A DNA stretch of 17,943 nucleotides. Origin: SICV01 sp038045265. GTDB taxonomy: Archaea > Nanobdellota > Nanobdellia > Pacearchaeales > GW2011-AR1. This document shows positions 12,530-17,943 of the stretch, piece by piece. The first letter of the stretch is position 1, and every line of letters begins with the position of its first letter. The notes under the pieces are model-generated. The model saw nothing but the letters and a program-made list of their open reading frames with translations, had not been told where the DNA came from and ran no database searches. The position numbers were made by a program, and so were the translations under genes. The DNA lies in contig JBBSYL010000004.1 of NCBI GenBank assembly GCA_038045265.1, positions 1 through 17,943 on the forward strand. The letters run 5' to 3'.

Positions 12530-13237
12530 ATGAAAGAAGATTCTGTTAAAATATTATTGAAGCAAATCGTTGCTTCTATTTCTGGTACGGCCTCTATTGG
12601 GCTTGTTGATTTATTGTATGGAAAAAAGAACGTTAATGAGTTTTTGATAGCAAAGAAATTGAACATGACTATTAATCAAACAAGGAATATCTTATATAAA
12701 CTTGCGGATGAAGGGTTGGTGAGCTTTGTGAGAAAGAAAGATAGCAAGAAAGGCGGATGGTATACCTATTTCTGGACATTAAATAGCGGAAAAAGTCTTG
12801 CTAGATTTAACGGAAAATTGAGTGAAGAGTTGCAGAAGCTTAAATCTCATTTAGAAAATAGAAGAGCAGGTAGATTTTATTATAGCCCTAGTGCAGATTT
12901 GGAGTATACAGAAGAGCAGGCATTAATTAACGATTATACCTGTCCAGAAACTGGAGAGGTGTTGGTGTTAAAAGATACAAATTCTGAAGTTAAGGAATTG
13001 GAAAAGCAGGTTGTTAAGTTAGAAGGTTTTCTTGAAAATGTAAGGAATGAATTGGGAATGATAAGTAATAAGGAAGAGAAGGCATTAAATAGAAAGTTGA
13101 AGGCAGAGGCAAAGAAAAAAATGAATGAAAGAGCTAAGAAGAGAGCAGAGAATAAGAAAGAGAGAGATAAACTGAAACCGAAGGTGAAGAAGGTCAATTC
13201 TGGGAAAAAGAGCAAGAACAAGAAAAAGAGATTGTAG
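12530..13237 (+). CDS. tfe: Transcription factor E (TFE alpha subunit)
   Basis: This 235-residue protein is archaeal TFE, which helps RNA polymerase open promoters. The N-terminal winged helix (residues 1-85) ends in the hallmark RKKDSKKGGWYTYFW. A linker helix follows and then the zinc-ribbon region. There the canonical pattern Y-C-P-x-C ... C-P-x-C-G has become Y-S-P-S-A (118-122) and C138-P-E-T-G, so three of the four Cys are gone and C138 is the only Cys in the protein. A Lys/Arg/Glu-rich tail of ~55 residues (from about 183) follows, unusually long and basic. The ribbon fold may persist without zinc. The neighbouring genes have TATA-dependent leaderless promoters on which TFE would act. 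Confidence 0.92.
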   Translation: MKEDSVKILLKQIVASISGTASIGLVDLLYGKKNVNEFLIAKKLNMTINQTRNILYKLADEGLVSFVRKKDSKKGGWYTYFWTLNSGKSLARFNGKLSEELQKLKSHLENRRAGRFYYSPSADLEYTEEQALINDYTCPETGEVLVLKDTNSEVKELEKQVVKLEGFLENVRNELGMISNKEEKALNRKLKAEAKKKMNERAKKRAENKKERDKLKPKVKKVNSGKKSKNKKKRL

Positions 13238-13249
13238 CAATTCAAAATG

Positions 13250-13257
13250 TTTTAAAA
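13250..13257 (+). promoter_or_regulatory. TATA box of the rhomboid gene
   Basis: TTTTAAAA is centred 25.5 nt before the ATG at 13279. A strong-looking AAAGGAGGA (13255-13263) overlaps it, but it sits about 16 nt from the ATG, too far for a good Shine-Dalgarno, so the TATA reading is preferred. Confidence 0.5.
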
Positions 13258-13278
13258 GGAGGAATCCTGAGTAAGTAA

Positions 13279-14124
13279 ATGATAAACAAGAGGTCTATTT
13301 TATCTGGAATGTTTTCCCTTGTTTCGTACACTAATTGGTTGATTTTAATAAATGTTGTTTTATTTTTTATTTTTAGCGTAATTATTGCTTTCAATTCTAA
13401 TTTTTTTGGGTTTGTTGAAGTACAACCTGCAAGTATTCTTGCTGGGAAAAATTTATGGACAATTGTAACTGCCATGTTTATGCATCAAGGAATGTTCCAT
13501 CTTCTTGTTAATATGTTTACTTTATTCTTTTTGGGAAATTTGACTGAAAAAATAATCGGCAGAAAGAGGTTTTTAGTTTTGTATTTTATAGCCGGAGTAG
13601 TCGGTTCTCTGATGTTTGTTTTTGGTGCGTGGCTTGGAGGAAATTTTGAACTTGGAAGCAGAGTATTCGGAGGTTTAGAAGATTATGCTGCTGGAGCCTC
13701 TGGAGCATTGTTTGGTCTACTCGGCATATTAGCAGTATTGATTCCAAGGTATCGGGTTTATCTTGTTGTTGGTCCCATAATAGTCATTATAGCACAGTTT
13801 GTTTTGCTTCCTTTTATACCTGAATCGGCACAGACTATATTTCTGGTTATAATGAATGTTCTAATTTTTGTAACAATTTTTGCTTTGTTCTCAAGAAATG
13901 AAATGTTTAGAAAAGTTTCTGTGCCTATGGCTATGCCTTTATGGGTCGCACCATTTGTAGCAATAATCCCCTTGGTTATAATTGGTCTTTTTGTACAACT
14001 CCCTATAGGCAATAGTGCACATTTGGGAGGGCTAATTGCGGGAGTAGTTTATGGCCTTATTTTGAGATTAAAATATCCCAATAAAGTACAGAGGCTTCAA
14101 AAACTATTTAGATTTGCTGGATGA
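13279..14124 (+). CDS. Rhomboid-family intramembrane serine protease
   Basis: This 281-residue protein has about seven hydrophobic segments. The rhomboid hallmarks are present: M-H69-x4-H74-L-L-V-N78-M in segment two, the nucleophile G139-A-S141-G-A-L-F-G, and the catalytic partner N-S-A-H248-L-G-G-L-I-A-G. Both S141 and H248 are intact, so it should cleave membrane-spanning proteins within the bilayer. A loop of ~20 residues (NFELGSRVFGGLEDYAAG) precedes the active Ser. The promoter is its own. A SpoIIM-like membrane protein follows 30 bp later with a separate TATA box. The substrate is unknown. Confidence 0.92.
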   Translation: MINKRSILSGMFSLVSYTNWLILINVVLFFIFSVIIAFNSNFFGFVEVQPASILAGKNLWTIVTAMFMHQGMFHLLVNMFTLFFLGNLTEKIIGRKRFLVLYFIAGVVGSLMFVFGAWLGGNFELGSRVFGGLEDYAAGASGALFGLLGILAVLIPRYRVYLVVGPIIVIIAQFVLLPFIPESAQTIFLVIMNVLIFVTIFALFSRNEMFRKVSVPMAMPLWVAPFVAIIPLVIIGLFVQLPIGNSAHLGGLIAGVVYGLILRLKYPNKVQRLQKLFRFAG

Positions 14125-14125
14125 G

Positions 14126-14133
14126 TTTAAAAA
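14126..14133 (+). promoter_or_regulatory. TATA box of the SpoIIM-like gene
   Basis: TTTAAAAA, just after the rhomboid stop codon, is centred 25.5 nt before the ATG at 14155. Confidence 0.45.
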
Positions 14134-14154
14134 GTTGAAATTCCTCGAAGCTAG

Positions 14155-14730
14155 ATGAAAAGGGGAAGGAAAAATACATGGTTTAGAGAGTCTTTGGACT
14201 ATGTTGCTGAAAGCAGACAATTTGTTTATATTGCGATTACACTTTTTATTTTATCGGGAGTTATCGGTTTTGTATTTGCTGATAAATTTGATTTTATAGA
14301 GAAAATACTTAAGATGCTTGTAGATAGGACTGAGGGGTTGAATACATTTGAGCTTATAACTTTTATTTTTTTCAATAATGCGCAAAGCTCTTTTCTCGCG
14401 ATAATTTTTGGAATAGTTTTGGGGATAGCACCAGCCGTTAACGCTATCGCGAACGGCACGGTGATAGGATATGTTTTGAGCAAAGTTTATTATTTTAGTG
14501 GAGCATCGGAATTTTGGAGACTTCTTCCGCATGGGATTTTTGAGTTACCCGCAATATTTATCTCTCTAGGATTGGGAATGAAATTGGGGATGTGCATTTT
14601 TGCTAAAGATGCAAGAAAAGAATTTGTAAGGAGATTAGTATTATCTTTGAAATCTTTTTTGACTATAATTCTGCCTTTATTGATTATTGCAGCAATTATA
14701 GAAGGTTTCCTTATAACTGCAAGGTTGTAA
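14155..14730 (+). CDS. SpoIIM/DUF95-family membrane protein
   Basis: A 191-residue membrane protein with four to five hydrophobic segments. It matches the SpoIIM (DUF95) family by F-F-N-N75-A-Q-S-S-F-L-A-I and by the signature L-L-P-H125-G-I-F-E-L-P-A-I-F-I-S. In sporulating bacteria SpoIIM works with SpoIID/SpoIIP in septal wall remodelling. In archaea the family is widespread, clearly not sporulation-related, and its function unknown. Length and topology are normal. Its neighbours, a rhomboid protease and ScpB, are a pairing I associate with DPANN genomes, but I cannot verify that here. Confidence 0.88.
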   Translation: MKRGRKNTWFRESLDYVAESRQFVYIAITLFILSGVIGFVFADKFDFIEKILKMLVDRTEGLNTFELITFIFFNNAQSSFLAIIFGIVLGIAPAVNAIANGTVIGYVLSKVYYFSGASEFWRLLPHGIFELPAIFISLGLGMKLGMCIFAKDARKEFVRRLVLSLKSFLTIILPLLIIAAIIEGFLITARL

Positions 14731-14790
14731 TTCATAGCCTTTCAAATAACTTTTGAAAACCTCATGTGAAAGTAAGGTTGTTACACAACG

Positions 14791-14798
14791 TTTTAAAA
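14791..14798 (+). promoter_or_regulatory. TATA box of the scpB operon
   Basis: TTTTAAAA is centred 25.5 nt before the ATG at 14820, giving a leaderless scpB message that continues through the glycosyltransferase and thioredoxin-like genes. Confidence 0.55.
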
Positions 14799-14819
14799 GA
14801 ATGAAAAGTATGTCATAAG

Positions 14820-15371
14820 ATGGAGATGAATAATGAAACCAAGGTTTCAAACTTCCTCAGCAAAGCATCTATTGATGAGATAGATAATGAATTAGAGGCA
14901 GAGTCAAGAAGAAAGACTGAGGCGGCGCTTTTTATTGCTGGAAGATTTATGAGTATACCTGAACTAGTTAGTTTGACTGATATTAATCCTTTGCTTTTGA
15001 AAAAAATTTTAGAAGATCTTTCAGATGAATATAGGGGAAGCGGAATAGAGATAATAAGACAGAATGAAATGTGGAAAATGGACGTGGCTGCAGACTATAT
15101 TTGGATGGTAAATAGGCTTGCTGGAGGAACAAGTGAATTCAGCAAGGCAGAAAGGGAAACTTTGGCGATAATTGCATACAAACAGCCTATGAAGCAGAGC
15201 GTATTGGTAAAAATAAGAGGAAATAAGGCATATGATCATATAAAGAAATTTGTAGAGATGGGTTTGATAATAAAAAGAAAGATGGGACATACTGCAGAGT
15301 TGAATCTGAGCGACAAATTTTACGATTATTTCAATGTGGCTAGAGGAGAAGACATAAGGGAGCAGGGATAA
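14820..15371 (+). CDS. scpB: Segregation and condensation protein ScpB
   Basis: This 183-residue protein matches ScpB, the kite subunit that joins ScpA and SMC in the condensin complex for chromosome compaction and segregation. It has two winged helices: residues ~30-100 (RRKTEAALFIAGRFMSIPEL) and ~105-170 with the signature ETLAIIAYKQPMKQS, then V-K-I-R-G. An N-terminal extension of ~28 polar residues precedes the first winged helix. No scpA or smc lies in the window. It heads an operon: the glycosyltransferase ATG follows its stop by one base, an unexpected functional pairing. Confidence 0.92.
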   Translation: MEMNNETKVSNFLSKASIDEIDNELEAESRRKTEAALFIAGRFMSIPELVSLTDINPLLLKKILEDLSDEYRGSGIEIIRQNEMWKMDVAADYIWMVNRLAGGTSEFSKAERETLAIIAYKQPMKQSVLVKIRGNKAYDHIKKFVEMGLIIKRKMGHTAELNLSDKFYDYFNVARGEDIREQG

Positions 15372-15372
15372 A

Positions 15373-16608
15373 ATGGCCAACTTTATAGATTCTGCATTTT
15401 TGCTCTATATGTTTGTTGGACTTTACATGCTTATACTTTTTATTTTTCTTTATATTCCAAATAGGAAAAAAATCTTCAGTTATCCTGAAGGAAAACCTGT
15501 GCCTATAAGCATAGTAATGCCTTGCTATAATGAGGCAGAGCATATAGGAGAAGCTATAGAAGCTTTGTTGAAATTGGATTGGCCAAAGGATATGCTTGAG
15601 ATTATAGTTGTCGATGATAAATCTACAGATAATTCTGCAGATATAGTGAGAAGGTATGAAAGAAAATATGACAATGTTAGATTAATAGTAAATAGTAGAA
15701 ATTCTGGAAAAGCAGCAGAACCAACAAATATAGGAGTAAAAAACGCCAAGTATGATTATGTTGCTGTTGCAGATGCAGATTCAACTCCAGACAGAGATGC
15801 TTTGAAAAAGATGATTGGTTTTTTACAGGCAGATGAAAAAACTGCTGCAGTAACCTGTGCCGTTTTGGCTAAACCGCCTAGAACTTTTATGCAAAAACTT
15901 CAAACAATTGAATATTCAGTTATTGCTTGGAATAGAAAACTACTTGATTTAATTGATTCCGTTTATGTTACCCCTGGACCGTTTGCGCTTTACAAGAAAC
16001 GTGAATTGATAAAAGTAGGATTATTTGATACAAAAAATATGACTCAAGATATAGAGATTGTATGGAGATTTTTATCTAAGGGTTATAAGGCTAGGATGTG
16101 TTTGGCTACAAAGGTGCATAGTGCAACTCCTGAAAGATTTAGGGCATGGTTTAGACAAAGGATAAGGTGGAATATAGGGGGGACACAGACCCTATGGAAA
16201 TATAAAAAGTTTGTTTTTAAGAATGGTATGCTTGGAGCATTTATTATCCCCTTTTTCACCCTATCCTTGTTTTTAGGTTTGATTGGACTTGCTATTTTTG
16301 TTTATTTAATTATCAGAAGATTTTTAGTAGGTTATCTATCAACTGCTTATTCTCTTGAAGGCAATACAGCATTGCTTTATCTCCAAGATTTTACATTTGC
16401 TCCGAGTTTTCTTAATTATTTTGGGGCCATTCTTTTTATTGCTGGTGCCATATTTACCATTGTTGGTTTGGGTGTAATGGATCAGCCAAGATGGGGAAAA
16501 GGGAATGTTTTTAATATCTTCTTTTATATGATAGTATATCTTTCGATATATCCCATAATTATGATAACCGCATTAACTAAACTTGCTACAGGAAAATACT
16601 CATGGTAG
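15373..16608 (+). CDS. Processive family-2 glycosyltransferase, membrane-bound
   Basis: A 411-residue membrane enzyme. One N-terminal membrane helix (8-28) is followed by a GT-A domain with all motifs of processive GT2 synthases (cellulose/hyaluronan/poly-GlcNAc type): V-V-D81-D82-K-S-T-D, D134-A-D136-S, T-Q-D226-I-E, and Q262-R-I-R-W266. Three to four membrane helices then form the C-terminus (280-400). It should use a nucleotide sugar to extend a polysaccharide across the membrane; product unknown. The ATG is one base after the scpB stop, with a GCAGGGA ribosome site, and the gene overlaps the next by 7 bp. UppP at 496 may recycle lipid carrier for related glycans, although processive synthases of this type need none. 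Confidence 0.9.
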   Translation: MANFIDSAFLLYMFVGLYMLILFIFLYIPNRKKIFSYPEGKPVPISIVMPCYNEAEHIGEAIEALLKLDWPKDMLEIIVVDDKSTDNSADIVRRYERKYDNVRLIVNSRNSGKAAEPTNIGVKNAKYDYVAVADADSTPDRDALKKMIGFLQADEKTAAVTCAVLAKPPRTFMQKLQTIEYSVIAWNRKLLDLIDSVYVTPGPFALYKKRELIKVGLFDTKNMTQDIEIVWRFLSKGYKARMCLATKVHSATPERFRAWFRQRIRWNIGGTQTLWKYKKFVFKNGMLGAFIIPFFTLSLFLGLIGLAIFVYLIIRRFLVGYLSTAYSLEGNTALLYLQDFTFAPSFLNYFGAILFIAGAIFTIVGLGVMDQPRWGKGNVFNIFFYMIVYLSIYPIIMITALTKLATGKYSW

Positions 16609-17270
16609 AGATTTTTGGAAATAAGCACGCATTTTGGCAGGCACTGCTTTTTACAATAATAATTTTTGGATTTGGAGTTATTTTAGGGTTTTTCCTTGAA
16701 GATTCAAGGTCTGATGATGTGAACACTAAACTTCTTACTTCAGAGATAAATGTTATAGATGGGCAACTTAGGAATAGAATTTTGGTTGATTACAATGTTA
16801 GTTGTGATATTGCAATGGAAAGCACTTTTAATTTTGCGGATGATATATACAGTCAGGCTCTAGAACTTGAAAAGTACGACGCTGCCTCAACATTTACAGA
16901 TACTTTAACAGTATTGCATAAAAGATATGATATTTTGAGAACACTATTATGGGTTGAAGCTCAAAGTATAAGAAATAAATGCGATGGAAAGTTTCATACA
17001 GTTGTTTATTTGTATGAATATAATACTGAAGATGTAGAAAGAAAGGCACAACAAATATTCTTTTCAAGACTGCTTGGGGAACTGAAGGCAAACAACCCTA
17101 AAGAGATATTACTTATTCCGATAGCAGCCAATATGAATATTTCATCTATTGATTTGATAGTTGATCATTATAAAATAGGAAAACTCCCTGCCATACTTAT
17201 AGATGAAAGAGAGATTGTGGACCGTGTTTTGAGTGAAGAAGAACTTGAAAAGATCGTTTTTAGACAATAG
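16602..17270 (+). CDS. Membrane-anchored protein with thioredoxin-like C-terminus
   Basis: A 222-residue protein with one N-terminal membrane segment (11-32). A helical middle follows (TKLLTSEINVIDGQLRNRI; DIYSQALELEKYD; DTLTVLHKRYDILRTLL). Its C-terminus ends in the pattern of a thioredoxin fold: strand TVVYLYEYN, helix, strand EILLIPIAAN, then K-L-P196-A-I-L-I-D-E with a cis-Pro-like Pro, and a final helix SEEELEKIV. There is no CxxC, so redox activity is not supported; C68 and C127 are the only Cys. The start overlaps the glycosyltransferase stop by 7 bp (ATGGTAG), so the two are coupled and may form a complex. The thioredoxin call is by fold pattern only. Confidence 0.68.
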   Translation: MVEIFGNKHAFWQALLFTIIIFGFGVILGFFLEDSRSDDVNTKLLTSEINVIDGQLRNRILVDYNVSCDIAMESTFNFADDIYSQALELEKYDAASTFTDTLTVLHKRYDILRTLLWVEAQSIRNKCDGKFHTVVYLYEYNTEDVERKAQQIFFSRLLGELKANNPKEILLIPIAANMNISSIDLIVDHYKIGKLPAILIDEREIVDRVLSEEELEKIVFRQ

Positions 17271-17316
17271 TGTGCAGAACCATAAATAATAAAAACCTCC
17301 ATATTGTCAGATAAGC

Positions 17317-17880
17317 ATGAATGAAAGCAGGGGAGTTGTATTTGTTGAGGCGATTGATGATGGGAGAATAGTGAGGGTGCCTGAGGAATATGCTAGACAG
17401 GAAGGATTGCCCATCATCAGAAGATCGGAACCAGAATTTAAACCTGCGATACGAGTGGATATAAAGCTTGATCCTGCTAGAAGGGAGAAGAGAGGAATTC
17501 TAAGTTTTGAAGATTTTAGGAAGCCGTTAAAGAGCGCTAGCCAAGTTGAGAAGGAGTTATTAGATAATTTTCCTTGGCTTGTTGCTAAGAAAAGAAAAGA
17601 AAGGAATATGACAAGAAGACAGCTTGCAAAGGCGTTGAGTTTAGATGAGTATGAAGTCATGATGTTTGAGAGGGGAATATTACTTAAGGATGATTTTATA
17701 CTGATAAATAAATTACAGCAATATTTTCAGATTAATTTAAGGAAAGATGGGAAGGATTTTGGGGAGAACATGAGAGATAAGTTAACTGTCAAGAAGGATG
17801 CTGGTTCTGATAAGAATAAGGGGAAGATTGAAGATTTCAAGAAGGTATCTGGAAGCGATATAGAGATATTTGAGCCTTAG
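17317..17880 (+). CDS. HTH (XRE/MBF1-like) DNA-binding protein
   Basis: A 187-residue protein. Residues ~86-140 form an XRE-type helix-turn-helix: LVAKKRKERNMTRRQLAKAL, then E-Y-E-V-M-M-F-E-R-G, resembling the HTH of archaeal MBF1. The N-terminal ~80 residues (GVVFVEAIDDGRIVRVPEEY, then SFEDFRKPLKSASQ) lack the MBF1 zinc ribbon; I see no Cys in the whole protein. The tail after residue 145 is charged and probably disordered. MBF1-type proteins bind ribosomes or TBP, but this diverged form may be a plain regulator. An A/T-rich TATA candidate lies near 17286-17294. The stop at 17878-17880 is 9 bp before the right terminal repeat. Confidence 0.75.
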   Translation: MNESRGVVFVEAIDDGRIVRVPEEYARQEGLPIIRRSEPEFKPAIRVDIKLDPARREKRGILSFEDFRKPLKSASQVEKELLDNFPWLVAKKRKERNMTRRQLAKALSLDEYEVMMFERGILLKDDFILINKLQQYFQINLRKDGKDFGENMRDKLTVKKDAGSDKNKGKIEDFKKVSGSDIEIFEP

Positions 17881-17889
17881 ACATTGACA

Positions 17890-17943
17890 GATACTGTTTA
17901 CTTAAAGGGATATGATTAAATAGTCAAGTCTCCTCCTTTTTTA
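17890..17943. repeat. Right copy of 54-bp terminal inverted repeat
   Basis: Exact reverse complement of 1-54. It follows the HTH gene closely and ends in CTCCTCCTTTTTTA, a pyrimidine-rich tract that could also terminate transcription of that gene. Identity stops at the base before it (17889), where the left copy differs. Confidence 0.9.

Noticed and set aside
12934..13245. Long minus-strand ORF opposite the 3' part of tfe
   Set aside because: It is a Phe/Leu/Ser-rich translation of the Lys/Glu-rich tail of tfe with no promoter. It is a shadow of the real gene.
16602..17270. Active thioredoxin or disulfide isomerase
   Set aside because: No CxxC motif is present; only the fold pattern and a cis-Pro-like position can be argued.
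1..17943. Whole window as a transposon or virus bounded by terminal repeats
   Set aside because: There is no transposase, integrase, polymerase or capsid gene, and essential genes (alaS, tfe, scpB) are inside. The repeat is reported, but the element is not claimed.

Overview
The window looks like chromosomal DNA from an AT-rich archaeon, most likely a DPANN-type lineage (Woesearchaeota/Pacearchaeota-like; this placement is inference). Archaeal evidence is a gene for transcription factor E (TFE alpha), a TrmB-family regulator, and a repeated promoter design. At about twenty gene starts an A/T-rich TATA octamer is centred about 25-26 nt before the first base of the start codon, so the mRNA should begin at the start codon (leaderless). 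Downstream genes of operons overlap or follow closely and have Shine-Dalgarno-like purine tracts instead. I used this rule to choose several starts.

Layout. Positions 1-54 and 17890-17943 are a perfect 54-bp inverted repeat closing both ends of the window. Next come an FmdB-like zinc-ribbon protein and the membrane phosphatase UppP (98-1269). The stretch 1308-8343 is an accessory region. It holds five toxin-antitoxin (TA) modules: AbrB/MazF, a convergent RelE-like/RHH pair, AbrB/RelE, and two back-to-back VapBC pairs. It also holds a RecB-like PD-(D/E)XK nuclease, two HhH-GPD DNA-glycosylase-like genes (one split between two frames), and an exported protein ending in a PEP-CTERM-type sorting tail. 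Each TA module has a palindrome between TATA box and start codon, and the two AbrB modules share the same operator, GTAAG-N6-CTTAC.

From 8350 to 9662 lie a TrmB-like regulator and, divergently, a 31-aa small ORF coupled to a putative lipoprotein. A short, Patescibacteria-like alanyl-tRNA synthetase lacking the C-terminal C-Ala domain follows (9691-11481, minus), then a two-gene minus-strand operon of unrecognised coiled-coil proteins (11520-12430).

The right third (12530-17880, all plus) is a core block: TFE with a degraded zinc ribbon, rhomboid protease, SpoIIM-like membrane protein, the operon scpB / processive family-2 glycosyltransferase / membrane-anchored thioredoxin-like protein, and an HTH protein. 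No intergenic gap exceeds 300 bp. I saw no tRNA, rRNA, CRISPR array or transposase.

The best candidates for something undescribed are the nuclease plus two-glycosylase cluster (1941-4958), the TA array with a shared operator, and the terminal inverted repeat, which may instead be an assembly-graph effect.
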